DNA of 57,332 nucleotides from positions 1 through 57,332 of the forward strand of contig VCAY01000004.1 in the NCBI GenBank assembly GCA_013607635.1, given 5' to 3'. The notes under the pieces are model-generated. The model was not told the DNA's origin and searched no databases. It saw nothing but the letters and a program-made list of their open reading frames with translations. The stretch comes from Campylobacterota bacterium. GTDB lineage: Bacteria; Campylobacterota; Campylobacteria; Campylobacterales; Sulfurimonadaceae. The position numbers and the translations under genes were made by a program. Below are positions 44,198-54,121 of the stretch, one piece after another (the first letter of the stretch is position 1; each line of letters begins with the position of its first letter).

Positions 44198-46234
44198 CTA
44201 TGCCTGCACCATGGCGATATAATAACAACGCATACAGCGCTCAGCTTCAGTGAGTGCTTGATCTTGCGCTAAACCAAGATTCACCTCTTTGTTGTTATCT
44301 TTTCTCTCATCAACTTCAAGAACTTCTGCATGTTCACGTGGAAGTCCAGCAAGCCAACCTGTGATCTTCTCGTTTTTATCGTACACCTTTAACTTCATAA
44401 GGTGATCTTCCATGATCTCCCCATCTGTTAAAGTGATCTCACCCGTTTGCACATACCTTGCCATAACCGATGCGGCACGTTTTGCCTGACCAACAGCATT
44501 AACGATCGTCATAGGACCATACTCACAATCCCCTGCGGCAAAGATCCCTTTACGGGATGTCATATAATCTTTACCGTTTGTCTTGATCGTTGCCCATGAG
44601 GTCATCTCGATATCCCACTCCTCAGGAAGCAAGTCAAGATCAGCTGATTGTGAAACCGCAGGGATGAGATAATCTGTCTCGATCGTATAAGATGCACCCT
44701 CAATCTTTACAAGCTGAGGACGACCACCATCTGGATCAGGTACGAGTTCAAACTTATCAACAAGTAACTCTTTGAGCACATCGTTCTCATCTGTTGTGGT
44801 CTTATTGACCGCAGAGTGGAATAAAAACTCAACCCCCTCCTCAACCGCTTCATGGTACTCTTCGTAAGTGGTGTTGCGGATGATGGTTTTCTCATCACGA
44901 CGATAGATCATATACGCTTTCTTCGCACCGGCACGGATCGAGCAACGCACAACATCCATCGAAGTAAAACCACCACCGACACATACAACTGTCTTACCTG
45001 TAAGATCAACATGATCCGTTGGAAGCATCTGCTTCTCTTGCACCTCTTTGGGTGTTTTGATCCCAAATTTCTCATAAAGGTTCACCCAGTCAAGAAAATC
45101 GATCGCACCCCAGTAGCCTTTGATCTCTTCACGCTCATTTTCACAACGAACTTTTTTCGAGATCCTTGTTCCTGTTGCTACCATCACAGCATCGTACTCT
45201 TTTTCAAAACGGCGCATATCATCAGCTGTGATCTTACGGTTGGTGATAAAGTTCACACCCATATCACGCACACACTCGATATCTTTTTGGTACTTATCCC
45301 ACGGCATACGATATTCAGGAACCCCGACAGTCACCTCACCGCCAAGAACCGGAAGCTCCTCATAAACATCAACTTCGATCCCCTCAGCCGCAGTATAGTA
45401 AGCTGTTGTAAGTCCAGCTGGTCCTGCACCGATTACAGCAATCTTTTTGCCAATTGGCGGCTTTTTCTCCATAGGGTGAAAAAACTCAAACCCATGATCG
45501 GTCTCATAATCAGCACCCAAACGCTTCAGTGCCATGATCGAGATAGGCTCATCGAGGTTGGTTCTTCTACACGCATCCTCACAAGGGTGTGGACAAACAC
45601 GCCCGCAAGTGTGCGCTAGTGGCATCGTTTGGCGTGTAGCTTCGAGTGAATCATCAAAACGAAGATCTCTTACACCCTCGATATAACCCGGGATATCCAC
45701 ATGAGAAGGGCAGGCATCGCTACAAGGTGCCGTAATCTTTGCAATGTAAGAGGCATCTGCATCGTAATGTTTTGACGGTTTTTTCCCACTTATACATGCA
45801 ATAAACTCATCTTCAAAATGTGTCATCAGGTCAAGAATCGGATTTGGAACTGTTTTCCCGATCTCACATTTTGAGGTGATCTGCATACTTTTAGCGATCT
45901 CTTTGAGGTGCTCAAAATCAGCCATTTCACCTTCACCGCGAGCGATCTTGTCAAGCATATCAAAAAGTATGCGACCACCCCACCTTCCCGGTGCACAACG
46001 GCCACACGCTTCAGAGTACTCTTGATACTGCGCAGCATACTCCATCGCCAAACGGACAACATCGACATCTTCGTCAAAAAGGGTCACACCATCCCAACCG
46101 ATGAATGCACGAGATGATCGATGGTCATCGTATTGTGCCGGTAGATTGTAAGCTGATTCTTCCCAATCTTGTTCAGGTTTACCGATATTGTTGACCAGTT
46201 CACCCCTCCAAGTAGAAAAATATACTTTGCTCAA
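44198..46234 (-). CDS. NuoF iron-sulfur region fused to a GltD-type flavoprotein (nuoF position)
   Basis: This 678-residue protein stands where nuoF should be. Residues about 60-150 match the C-terminal iron-sulfur region of NuoF (C77, C80 in EACGRCAPGRWGG and C123 in SKCEIG), but the third cluster Cys is a Gly at position 83. The Rossmann FMN/NADH part of NuoF is missing. Residues 165-240 form the Cys-rich GltD-type cluster domain (C171, C175, C210, C214, C218, C222). An FAD loop VIGAGPAG (267-274) and a second dinucleotide-binding loop VGGGFTSMD (419-427) follow, as in the small subunit of glutamate synthase and NfnL. It starts at TTG after AGGAA. It likely delivers electrons, from NAD(P)H or another donor, to complex I. 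Confidence 0.85.
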   Translation of the reverse strand: MSKVYFSTWRGELVNNIGKPEQDWEESAYNLPAQYDDHRSSRAFIGWDGVTLFDEDVDVVRLAMEYAAQYQEYSEACGRCAPGRWGGRILFDMLDKIARGEGEMADFEHLKEIAKSMQITSKCEIGKTVPNPILDLMTHFEDEFIACISGKKPSKHYDADASYIAKITAPCSDACPSHVDIPGYIEGVRDLRFDDSLEATRQTMPLAHTCGRVCPHPCEDACRRTNLDEPISIMALKRLGADYETDHGFEFFHPMEKKPPIGKKIAVIGAGPAGLTTAYYTAAEGIEVDVYEELPVLGGEVTVGVPEYRMPWDKYQKDIECVRDMGVNFITNRKITADDMRRFEKEYDAVMVATGTRISKKVRCENEREEIKGYWGAIDFLDWVNLYEKFGIKTPKEVQEKQMLPTDHVDLTGKTVVCVGGGFTSMDVVRCSIRAGAKKAYMIYRRDEKTIIRNTTYEEYHEAVEEGVEFLFHSAVNKTTTDENDVLKELLVDKFELVPDPDGGRPQLVKIEGASYTIETDYLIPAVSQSADLDLLPEEWDIEMTSWATIKTNGKDYMTSRKGIFAAGDCEYGPMTIVNAVGQAKRAASVMARYVQTGEITLTDGEIMEDHLMKLKVYDKNEKITGWLAGLPREHAEVLEVDERKDNNKEVNLGLAQDQALTEAERCMRCYYIAMVQA

Positions 46235-46243
46235 AACAAATTC

Positions 46244-46471
46244 CTAATCTTTTTTGACAACGATAGTCCAGTCAACTTCGTTGAACTTTAGTGAGTTATA
46301 CAACTCCCAACCACACTCTTTTACCAGATCAGCACTTCTTTGGATCGGTGAAAAATCACCAATCTCAAACAAGAAAATCAATGTCTCGTTTGGTTTATGA
46401 TTTTGGCCGAGAATCTCTTTCATTCGAGGCTCAAAGTTATCTTTTAGGTGTCTTAGGTCATATCTTTTCAT
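46244..46471 (-). CDS. Small NuoE-position protein (HP1264-like)
   Basis: A 75-residue protein that replaces NuoE in the operon. It has no cysteine pattern for a [2Fe-2S] cluster; the only Cys lies in VKECGWELYNSL. It resembles the small protein of the nuoE position in Helicobacter and Campylobacter (HP1264 type), as I remember it. It lies directly between nuoD and the NuoF/GltD fusion, so it is probably an adaptor for the electron-input module. Confidence 0.75.
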   Translation of the reverse strand: MKRYDLRHLKDNFEPRMKEILGQNHKPNETLIFLFEIGDFSPIQRSADLVKECGWELYNSLKFNEVDWTIVVKKD

Positions 46472-47712
46472 TATCTGTCAACCTCCCCGAATACGATGTT
46501 TGTTGTACCGATAATAGAAACAACATCCGGAATATAATGCCCCGGCAGTAAGTCTGTTAAGATCCCTGTATGCCAAAATGACGGTGCACGAAGCTTGAGT
46601 CTGTACGGGTACGGTCCACCTTGTGAGTTGATGTAGTAACCAAGCTCCCCTTTTGGAGACTCGGTTGCTACATACACCTCACCTACAGGTGGTCGCATCC
46701 CTTGAGTAACAAGTACGAAGTGTTGCATCAAAGAGTAGTTTTGTGTCATAATATCAAGCTTAGGTGCTGAGATATATTTTGGAGCATGTGCCATCAGTTC
46801 AGTCTCTCCATCTTTAACACATTTTTCATACATCTCTATACACTGGTAAAGGATCTTCGCAGACTCTCGCATCTCTTCCATGTAGATGCGATACCTTGCA
46901 AAGTTGTCACCCTTATCTGAGTATGGAACATTAAACTCCACCTCATCATAAAGCTCATAAGGCTCCTCTTTACGGATATCCCATGCTACACCCGAAGCTC
47001 TTAACATTGGACCTGTACACCCCCAAGAGAGTGCCATCTCAGTTGGTATCACACCAACCTCTTCCATCCTCATTCTCCAGATACGGTTGCTATCAAGCAG
47101 ATCTTCGTAATCTTTGATATTTTGTGGCAGTTTATCAAGGAAATTTCTAAGCTGTGCGATAAAATCATCTTGGATATCCAGAGGCACACCACCGATACGG
47201 ATCGCTGCATGTGTTAAACGTGCACCACAGTAGCCCTCCATGATATCCATAAGGTACTCCCTTTCTCTAAAGGCATAAAGAAAGACTGTCATCGCACCGA
47301 TATCAAGCGCTGTTGTAGCCAACCAAAAAAGGTGCGACATCAAACGGTTGATCTCTAAAAGCATCATTCTAATCACTTTTGCACGACGTGGAACCTCTAA
47401 ACCGATAAGCTTCTCAACCGCAAGTGCAAACCCGTAGTTGTTTGAAGATGATGCGATGTAGTCCATACGATCTGTTGTTGGCATAAACTCATTGTAGATC
47501 ATATTTTCAGCCATCTTCTCCATACCACGGTGCAGATACCCGATATCTGGATGTGCTTTTACGATCTGCTCTTGTTGTAAGTGCAACATAAGACGCAACT
47601 GTCCGTGAGCTGAGGGGTGCTGAGGACCGAAGTTTAGGATCAACTCATTATCTTCTCTGTCAAACGTAATGTTTTCAAAAAACGGTGTTAATCTATTTTG
47701 TACCTGTGCCAT
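46471..47712 (-). CDS. nuoD: NADH-quinone oxidoreductase subunit D
   Basis: The 413-residue 49-kDa subunit has [18 protein letters not shown] near residue 27 and [20 protein letters not shown] near 61, which line the quinone site. The final [12 protein letters not shown] is the conserved C-terminus of the hydrogenase-large-subunit-like fold. It is separate from nuoC, unlike the fused NuoCD of E. coli. Confidence 0.96.
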   Translation of the reverse strand: MAQVQNRLTPFFENITFDREDNELILNFGPQHPSAHGQLRLMLHLQQEQIVKAHPDIGYLHRGMEKMAENMIYNEFMPTTDRMDYIASSSNNYGFALAVEKLIGLEVPRRAKVIRMMLLEINRLMSHLFWLATTALDIGAMTVFLYAFREREYLMDIMEGYCGARLTHAAIRIGGVPLDIQDDFIAQLRNFLDKLPQNIKDYEDLLDSNRIWRMRMEEVGVIPTEMALSWGCTGPMLRASGVAWDIRKEEPYELYDEVEFNVPYSDKGDNFARYRIYMEEMRESAKILYQCIEMYEKCVKDGETELMAHAPKYISAPKLDIMTQNYSLMQHFVLVTQGMRPPVGEVYVATESPKGELGYYINSQGGPYPYRLKLRAPSFWHTGILTDLLPGHYIPDVVSIIGTTNIVFGEVDR

Positions 47713-47722
47713 TTATACCACC

Positions 47723-48529
47723 CTATCTTTGCGAATCATCAATGATTTTTGATGATTCTTTTGTATATTTTTTGATCATAAACACGCCACCATCCTCTTG
47801 GTACTCTTGTGTTGTTCTCTCTTCGTTGCCTGTGATCTCACTCCCTTTAGGCACTTCAAAACCAAGACGGGCAAAACGCTGTGAGTCGTATCTGTCAACT
47901 CTTGCCGTATCACGAAGCTCATGCCCTATGATATCACGAGCTTCTTTACCGTAGATCTTGTCAACCTCATACCAAGATGCAAACTCATCACCCTCAAGCG
48001 GATAAGTTTTTCTAAGTGGATACCCTTGCCAGTCATACGGCATCAAGATACGCTTCATAAACGGATGTCCATTTGCCTCGATACCGAACATATCGTACAT
48101 CTCACGCTCACTCCAATCAGCCGAGCGGAAAAGTTTTGCAACAGAATCAACCGCTTCACCCTCTTTGATGCAGTATTTCACACGGATACGCTTACGTTTT
48201 GTCATAGAAAGCATCTGGTAAAAGATCTCAAAAGTACCATCTTTTGCCAGCCAATCGATCGCTGAAAGCTCAGAGAGTTGTGTATATTCAAGCGCATCTC
48301 TAAGAAGCTCTAAAACACCAAAAATATCGCTTGGATTGATATAAAGTACCATCTGCTCCACTTGGATATACGCCTCTTTAACTTCAAATTTCGCTTTAAT
48401 CGCTTCAAGATCAGCAGCAAAAACCGCATCCTCTTCAACGGCTGTTTTAGGCACTTGAGGCGCTACATAGTATCTGTCTGTATAGTAAGCTTTTTTCTGT
48501 AGATCATCTTTTGGTGCATATGCTCTCAT
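47723..48529 (-). CDS. nuoC: NADH-quinone oxidoreductase subunit C
   Basis: The 268-residue 30-kDa subunit carries the family signature SADWSEREMYDMFGIEANGH (about residues 140-159) and LMPYDWQGYPLRKTYPL shortly after. An N-terminal extension of about 50 residues and a C-terminal tail make it longer than a minimal NuoC. It shares one base with the nuoB stop. Confidence 0.95.
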   Translation of the reverse strand: MRAYAPKDDLQKKAYYTDRYYVAPQVPKTAVEEDAVFAADLEAIKAKFEVKEAYIQVEQMVLYINPSDIFGVLELLRDALEYTQLSELSAIDWLAKDGTFEIFYQMLSMTKRKRIRVKYCIKEGEAVDSVAKLFRSADWSEREMYDMFGIEANGHPFMKRILMPYDWQGYPLRKTYPLEGDEFASWYEVDKIYGKEARDIIGHELRDTARVDRYDSQRFARLGFEVPKGSEITGNEERTTQEYQEDGGVFMIKKYTKESSKIIDDSQR

Positions 48530-49038
48530 TACATCAACCTTTTAGCTTTTTGTGCGCGACCCGCTTTCTCTTGGCGAATCCTCTTTTGTAGTAACATCAC
48601 ACCATATTGCAGTGTCTCAGGTCTAGGGGCACAACCAGGCAGATAAAGATCAACCGGAATAACGCGGTCACACCCCTGCACTGTTGCATACGTGTTAAAC
48701 ATCCCACCGGTATTTGCGCATGATCCCATAGAGATAACCCATCTAGGTTCTGTCATCTGATCATAAAGACGCTTGATAAACTCAGCGTGTTTTTTAGTCA
48801 GTGTTCCCGCAACGATCATCACGTCAGCCTGACGAGGAGAAGATCTAAAGATCGTACCATAACGGTCAAAATCAAAACGCGATGCACCTGATGCCATCAT
48901 CTCGATACCACAACATGCTAGTCCATAAGTTAACGCCCAAAGAGAGTTTGAACGCCCCCAATTGACCACTTTGTCAATAGTTGTCAGTGCTACCGGCAAA
49001 CCACCGTCTTGTGTGTAATTTACTTTATGTTGTGCCAT
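48529..49038 (-). CDS. nuoB: NADH-quinone oxidoreductase subunit B
   Basis: I start this gene at the ATG at 49038 (169 residues, [13 protein letters not shown]), because AAGGAG lies at the right distance before it; an ATG at 49059 would place that ribosome site inside the gene. Cluster N2 ligands are seen in [18 protein letters not shown] and LPGCAPRPE. The gene overlaps the end of nuoA by 19 bases. Confidence 0.95.
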   Translation of the reverse strand: MAQHKVNYTQDGGLPVALTTIDKVVNWGRSNSLWALTYGLACCGIEMMASGASRFDFDRYGTIFRSSPRQADVMIVAGTLTKKHAEFIKRLYDQMTEPRWVISMGSCANTGGMFNTYATVQGCDRVIPVDLYLPGCAPRPETLQYGVMLLQKRIRQEKAGRAQKAKRLM

Positions 49039-49409
49039 TCTAGCGCTCCTTTTCTCCATGCATATACAAAGCCGATTGCCAACAACAGGATGAACATGAT
49101 CATCTCAGCAAATCCAAACCATCCAAGTATTTTAAAATCTACCGCCCATGGAAACATAAAAACGATCTCCACATCAAACAGTAAAAACAAAAGTGCAAAG
49201 AGATAAAATTGCGGTGAAACTCTGTTTGGTTGTTTCGTAACCTCAGGTCCACACTCATAGACCGAGAGCTTGATCTTCTCAGTATCTTTTGCAGCCAATG
49301 CACGGCTTGCCAATCTTGCAATAATAGTTGTTGCTATAAAAGCACCAAATGTTAAAACAAAAAGTACAAATACCCCGAAATACGGATTTGCAGTACTAAT
49401 ATGCTCCAT
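49020..49409 (-). CDS. nuoA: NADH-quinone oxidoreductase subunit A
   Basis: The 129-residue protein has three membrane helices and the loop [19 protein letters not shown] with the conserved Cys, followed by [17 protein letters not shown] choose the ATG at 49409 ([14 protein letters not shown]) because AGGTAGG lies just upstream; a longer frame from 49472 adds a polar N-terminus unlike the family. It is the first gene of the operon. Confidence 0.93.
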   Translation of the reverse strand: MEHISTANPYFGVFVLFVLTFGAFIATTIIARLASRALAAKDTEKIKLSVYECGPEVTKQPNRVSPQFYLFALLFLLFDVEIVFMFPWAVDFKILGWFGFAEMIMFILLLAIGFVYAWRKGALEWHNIK

Positions 49410-49605
49410 ATAACCTACCTTATTGTTTTTCAAAAACCTTTGATTTGTTTTCCAACACCTAAAGACAGCCACTGTGAAACTTTAAAAGTTAGAAAAAACA
49501 GTTACTGCACTATAGCAAAAAGAGTATTAAATAAAACTATGATTTTTAAGAAGAGTGGCAATGTGTCACATTTTGCAACACACTTAAAAAGGGGATGGGG
49601 AAGAT
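49410..49605 (-). promoter_or_regulatory. nuo operon promoter region
   Basis: On the minus strand a TATAGT -10-like box lies at 49514-49509, preceded by T-rich tracts, and the leader to nuoA is about 95 bases. A 13-base palindrome, AATGTGTCACATT, sits at 49560-49572, about 50 bases upstream of that box, where an activator could bind. I do not see a full FNR or CRP site. The DUF1302 gene ends just upstream with no clear terminator. Confidence 0.45.
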
Positions 49606-50892
49606 TTAAAAACTGTATGAGATATCGCAATAAAACATATCATTGTTACTTATAGCATCAAAAAAACTATTGCCACCAAAATAATCAACAATACCAAGTG
49701 TAGATTTGACACTGTCACTTATCTCATACTCTGCCCAAACTCTCTGATAACCACCCTCATCAAACTTTTTTCCCAATAAATTTATGAGGTAGTTAAGGTG
49801 CAGGCTGTCATGCATCATATCGTGTGCCACACGCAATGCTGTTTGATAATTGGCTTTTTGGAGTTGCGAATCTTCTAAAAAGTGCTTATCGGCTATATCA
49901 AAACTGATAGTTGTCTCGGCGATACCGTTGTATTCAAATCCAACAAGAGCATCCACCCTCTCAAAGGTTTGGTTAGGATATTGCAAGTAGGCAATATTAT
50001 CTTTGTAGGCAATCTCGGTTTTAAGCAATAAACTGCCAACAACATAGTTCATCGCCGTACCATACATCTGCATCTTTTTACGATAATCTACAAGATAGCG
50101 TGGATAAAACGAAAAATTTGGATAGATATCGGCATAGTAAAAGTCGATATCAAACCCGCTGTAAGAAGCTCCCGCGTTCAAAGCAAAAGTGATCTTGTTT
50201 GGCTTGTCGGGCATCGTGGTTTTGCTGGGTGAGGGGTGAAAATCTCCTCCATAAGGGGGAAGTTTATCCCCCCTTTGCTCAAGTATAGCGATGGGTGATA
50301 GATGCCAACTGCCTAAATAGTAGTCAAACTTTGCCATGGTTTGTGTGAGGCGTAAATCTTCAATATCTACCATCGCCGGACGTCTGTTATCCATCGGATT
50401 AAGTACATCTACGATCTGGATCGTATCACTTTTGCCCCATACCACTGCCTCTCTTCCAAGTTTTATATCAAGGTTTTCACTCAGTGAGCCTTCAATATAC
50501 GCATCAAAAAGCTCCACCTCACCCTCTAAAGCATCTAGCTCCTCTTGGGTAAACTTATCACGCCCTTTTGCAAGATAGCTAAAATCGTAAAAAGAGTTCA
50601 TATTGATCTTAAGTTTAAAATTGCTCCAAAGATCGTGATTGTACTCCAAAAAAAAGGAGGTTCGCAAAGAGGATATGTTGTCATGGGGTGCTTTATTGTT
50701 ATAACTGTAAGCGATCTGTTGTGTTAAAGATCCCTCAAAACCATACTCTTTTAGGTTAAACCCCCCTTTGGAATCTTGAAGGATCTGTGCAGTATCAACA
50801 CTTTGCTCATCAAACCCTTCTAAAAAATCATCAGCTTCATCGCCACAGAGCAAAGAGGCAACAACCAAAGAGCCAAGTAATAATTTTTTCAA
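49606..50892 (-). CDS. DUF1302-like outer-membrane protein
   Basis: The 428-residue protein starts at TTG right behind the previous stop and has a signal peptide (MKKLLLGSLVVASLLCG). The mature part shows the DUF1302 hallmarks: an aromatic-rich barrel, GREAVVWGKSDTIQIVDVLN (about 150-169) and NPMDNRRPAMVDIEDLR. It ends in YCDISYSF with a terminal Phe, as in outer-membrane barrels. Together with the LolA-like gene and the RND gene upstream it forms a cassette for moving a hydrophobic compound or lipoprotein to the outer membrane; the cargo is not known. Confidence 0.8.
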   Translation of the reverse strand: MKKLLLGSLVVASLLCGDEADDFLEGFDEQSVDTAQILQDSKGGFNLKEYGFEGSLTQQIAYSYNNKAPHDNISSLRTSFFLEYNHDLWSNFKLKINMNSFYDFSYLAKGRDKFTQEELDALEGEVELFDAYIEGSLSENLDIKLGREAVVWGKSDTIQIVDVLNPMDNRRPAMVDIEDLRLTQTMAKFDYYLGSWHLSPIAILEQRGDKLPPYGGDFHPSPSKTTMPDKPNKITFALNAGASYSGFDIDFYYADIYPNFSFYPRYLVDYRKKMQMYGTAMNYVVGSLLLKTEIAYKDNIAYLQYPNQTFERVDALVGFEYNGIAETTISFDIADKHFLEDSQLQKANYQTALRVAHDMMHDSLHLNYLINLLGKKFDEGGYQRVWAEYEISDSVKSTLGIVDYFGGNSFFDAISNNDMFYCDISYSF

Positions 50893-51666
50893 CTACAACC
50901 CTTTTTGCAATCTTCTTGTAGTAAAGATCGAATTATCTACCGGTTTATTGACTTGAATGTTATCAAATTTTAAAATCGTTTTATGCAATGTACGTTTCCC
51001 TTTTTTAGTTGTCATCACCATCTCATCGATCACCCAGATCCCATCTTGGTTGTGTATTTTAGTTACATTAAGATACTTTCTCTTACCGTTTTTCAAAAAC
51101 CCGATAGAGCGAACCACCATATCGATATCTTCCCGAACAAGTCCGATCGTCTTCACATAACCCGACTCTTCGATCACACGATCGTTATTTGGGACAGACT
51201 CTAGCATCGTTGTATCGTGTCCACGAACCTTTACATGCTTTAATATCTTGTAGCTATAATCATCCATATCACGCTTTGTCATATCGTAGTAAGAGAAATC
51301 ACTCCCCATAAAACTTGAACTTTTATCACTTGTTGGGATCCGTTTGACCTTTTTAAGTGCCGGCAGGTAAAGCCACTGATCATCATCTTTGCTGCTGTCA
51401 TCATAATCATACGTTAAAAATGCGGTATCTTTCACATCGGCAGGTGTTTTAAAAAACATGATTTTATAGTCATCTTTTCCAAAGTCTTTTGAAAAGGTTT
51501 TGATACTTCGGATCCTTTTGTTACCGTTTTTATCGATTAAAATCATCGTCATATCTTGGATCACGGTTTTTCCATCATCTCTGTCGCGTACCTTTTGGGC
51601 TATCTCTTTGGCTTCATTCGCCTGTAAAACTAAACTAAACGCCATTATCATCAATAATATTCTCAT
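50893..51666 (-). CDS. Outer membrane lipoprotein-sorting (LolA-like) protein
   Basis: The protein has 257 residues from the ATG at 51666, which overlaps the RND stop as ATGA; an ATG at 51675 would add three. It has a signal peptide (MRILLMIMAFSLVLQANA-like) and a LolA/LolB-like half-barrel with WLYLPALKKVKRIPTSDKSS (about 98-117) and FMGSDFSYYDM, the pattern of the family found beside RND exporters. It would carry a hydrophobic cargo through the periplasm between the RND exporter and the outer-membrane partner. Confidence 0.82.
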   Translation of the reverse strand: MRILLMIMAFSLVLQANEAKEIAQKVRDRDDGKTVIQDMTMILIDKNGNKRIRSIKTFSKDFGKDDYKIMFFKTPADVKDTAFLTYDYDDSSKDDDQWLYLPALKKVKRIPTSDKSSSFMGSDFSYYDMTKRDMDDYSYKILKHVKVRGHDTTMLESVPNNDRVIEESGYVKTIGLVREDIDMVVRSIGFLKNGKRKYLNVTKIHNQDGIWVIDEMVMTTKKGKRTLHKTILKFDNIQVNKPVDNSIFTTRRLQKGL

Positions 51667-54047
51667 CTTATCCATCCTTTTTTCGCCACTAAAACCATCA
51701 GTGCGGGTGCAAGCATCAAGTCAGCTAGTAGCGCTAAAACAATAACACTACCGGTTAAAAATCCAAAATTTTGCACGCTTTGCATCTGCCCAAACATATA
51801 AGCATAAAACCCAAGTGAAAGCACAATAGATGTGATCACCATCGCTTTTCCCGTTGTATAAAAAGTGGACTCCACCGCAGCAATTGCATCACCGCTACTG
51901 TGATAGTATCTTCTAAAGTTATGCATAAAATGGATCGTATCATCCACCGCAAGACCGATCGCAATCGAGCCAATGAGAAGCGTAAACATATCAAGCGGAA
52001 TATGATAGATATACATAATCGTAAGCCCAATAATAATAGGGCTGAGATTTGGGATCATACTAATAAGTCCCAAACGGATACTTCCCATAATAAACATCAT
52101 ACAAATTGCAATGAGCATAAAGGCGATAAAATAGCTCACCACAGAGGAGTGGATAGCCATAGTAAAAGTGTGTGAAAGGATAGGGATAATCCCTGTCATC
52201 GTTACATCAAGATCACTAAAAACCTCATGGTAACGCTTCTTCACATGGTTTAAAATATCCTCGGTATCGATGCTGTCCACCCATGGCAACTTCAGTGTGA
52301 CACGCAGTTTGGAAAATTGTGAGTCAACCACATCTTCAAGATCATCACTCCCGCTGTTTTCAAACAAAAGCAACTCTTGCGAGACTAGGGCTTGATCTTT
52401 TGGGATGGAGTAATAGCTTTGATTGTTCTCATGCAAAGCTCGGTTACTCTCTTTGATAATGTTGTTGAGTGAAACGATCTTACCAATGTAGGTTTTACCA
52501 TCATCATACCCCTCTAACTCATGGTAGAGTGTATCGAGTTTTTGAAGCCTTTTGGGGTTTTGCCACCCATTTTCCTCTTTGGTATCTAGCACCATCTCCA
52601 TTGTAAGTGAGCCGTTCATATTGGCATCGATATAGTGTGTGCCTATGTAGTTCGGATCATCTTTTGGAAACCACTCAAGCGGGTAGTGTGATGTGCGGAT
52701 ATTGGTTGCTAACATCAGTGAGATAAGCACAAGTGCCAAACTGACAAAAAGCACACTTTTTGGGTGGTGTGTTGGCAAATAGGCAAGCTTTTGCATCAAG
52801 TTATCAAGCCTGTGTTTATCACTTACTGGTTTTGGCTTGAGCCTTGTCACCATAAGCAGTGCCGGCAAAAGGGTGAGGGTTAAAAACAGAGAAGTTACAA
52901 CACCAAGAGATGCAAACACCCCCATATCGGAGATTGGTGCTACTTCACTGCCTGCAAATGAAGCGATCCCTATCGCCGTTGTCACCCCTGTCATCATGAT
53001 AGCCAAACCGGAGTGTTGCAAAGTGAAGATGATAGAGCCTGCTTTCTCTTTTGTTGCATTAAACCTGTCAAAAAAGATAGAAAGAACATGCACCGTTGCC
53101 CCAATGCTTACAGCAATCAGCAACGAAGGTACAATCTGTGTAGGAAGCTTAAACGCTGCACCAAAGTATGCCATCGACCCAACCGTACTCAGCAGTGCCA
53201 GAACAATCACAATTAGTGGGTAAAATGTCGCACTTATGCGCCTAAATATCAAAAATAAAAACACCAAAATAATGGCAATGGTCACCCTTGTAAATTTTTG
53301 CATATCTTCACGCATCATCGTTTTGAGTGCATCCATCACACTAGGAGATCCCGCATAGTGGATATCAAAATCTTTGGCTTCATACTTTGCAACAATCTCT
53401 TTGACTTTTTTAACGATCTGGGCATTTTGCTCATCTGTAAGGGGCTCTTTTTTGACATCCTCTTGCGCTGCGTCATCAAACGCATCAAACATCGCATTGA
53501 GATCCTCTTTGGTATCACTTGTGTATGCCTGCGTCTCGATGATAATTGTTGTGATTTTGCCATCTTTGGAGAGTAGCAGGTTGCGATAAAACTCGTTACC
53601 CATTGCGATCTTTTTGAGTTTAGCAACCTCTTGCTCATTTTTTGGAAAATTCTCTAGCAGATCCTCAACAATCAGCTGGTCACCCTCACCCCTTGTGTTT
53701 CTTACATTAACAAGTGATGTCACCTCATCAAGGTATGGCAGATTATCTTCAAGCTCTTTGTGAAGCTGTTTGAGTTTTGTTAAAAAGGGGATGGAAAAGA
53801 TTTTGTCACTTGTAATAGCTATAACAATGTGCTCATCTCGTCCAAACTGCTCTTTAAAAGCGTTGTAATGTAGAAGCATCGGATCATCTTTATGCAAAAA
53901 ACCCTCAGTAGAGGTATCCATTGTGATCTTTGGCAATTGTGAAATTGGAAAAGCAACAATAGCAAGTGAAAATAAAATCACAACAAAAGGGTGCCTCGTG
54001 ATAAACGCACCAAATCTACCAAACAACTCTTCTAATCTTTTATACAT
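51663..54047 (-). CDS. RND-family (MMPL-type) exporter
   Basis: The protein has 794 residues from the ATG at 54047, chosen because MYKRLEELFGRF gives the usual short cytoplasmic N-terminus; the frame stays open to 54104. Twelve membrane helices form two repeats of one plus five, each with a periplasmic domain after helix 1 (about residues 45-235 and 440-620). Motifs such as SIAIGLAVDDTIHFMHNFRR near residue 700 are typical of MMPL/hopanoid-type exporters. It uses proton flow. It heads the three-gene cassette with the LolA-like and DUF1302 genes. Confidence 0.85.
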   Translation of the reverse strand: MYKRLEELFGRFGAFITRHPFVVILFSLAIVAFPISQLPKITMDTSTEGFLHKDDPMLLHYNAFKEQFGRDEHIVIAITSDKIFSIPFLTKLKQLHKELEDNLPYLDEVTSLVNVRNTRGEGDQLIVEDLLENFPKNEQEVAKLKKIAMGNEFYRNLLLSKDGKITTIIIETQAYTSDTKEDLNAMFDAFDDAAQEDVKKEPLTDEQNAQIVKKVKEIVAKYEAKDFDIHYAGSPSVMDALKTMMREDMQKFTRVTIAIILVFLFLIFRRISATFYPLIVIVLALLSTVGSMAYFGAAFKLPTQIVPSLLIAVSIGATVHVLSIFFDRFNATKEKAGSIIFTLQHSGLAIMMTGVTTAIGIASFAGSEVAPISDMGVFASLGVVTSLFLTLTLLPALLMVTRLKPKPVSDKHRLDNLMQKLAYLPTHHPKSVLFVSLALVLISLMLATNIRTSHYPLEWFPKDDPNYIGTHYIDANMNGSLTMEMVLDTKEENGWQNPKRLQKLDTLYHELEGYDDGKTYIGKIVSLNNIIKESNRALHENNQSYYSIPKDQALVSQELLLFENSGSDDLEDVVDSQFSKLRVTLKLPWVDSIDTEDILNHVKKRYHEVFSDLDVTMTGIIPILSHTFTMAIHSSVVSYFIAFMLIAICMMFIMGSIRLGLISMIPNLSPIIIGLTIMYIYHIPLDMFTLLIGSIAIGLAVDDTIHFMHNFRRYYHSSGDAIAAVESTFYTTGKAMVITSIVLSLGFYAYMFGQMQSVQNFGFLTGSVIVLALLADLMLAPALMVLVAKKGWIR

Positions 54048-54121
54048 AATACACCCCGTAAACTTTATTTGCAACATGGTAACAAAAAAAAGACAACATA
54101 TCAATATATCTTGATATATGA

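Noticed and set aside
29568..49409. Many plus-strand open frames of 60-180 codons inside the nuo genes
   Set aside because: They are shadows of the well-supported minus-strand genes and show no family motifs or ribosome-binding sites.
49410..49472. N-terminal extension of nuoA to 49472
   Set aside because: The extension is polar and unlike the family, and a good ribosome-binding site precedes the inner ATG at 49409.
54048..54104. Longer RND start at 54104
   Set aside because: It would add a Cys-rich stretch before the typical short cytoplasmic N-terminus; the ATG at 54047 has a GGGGTG before it.
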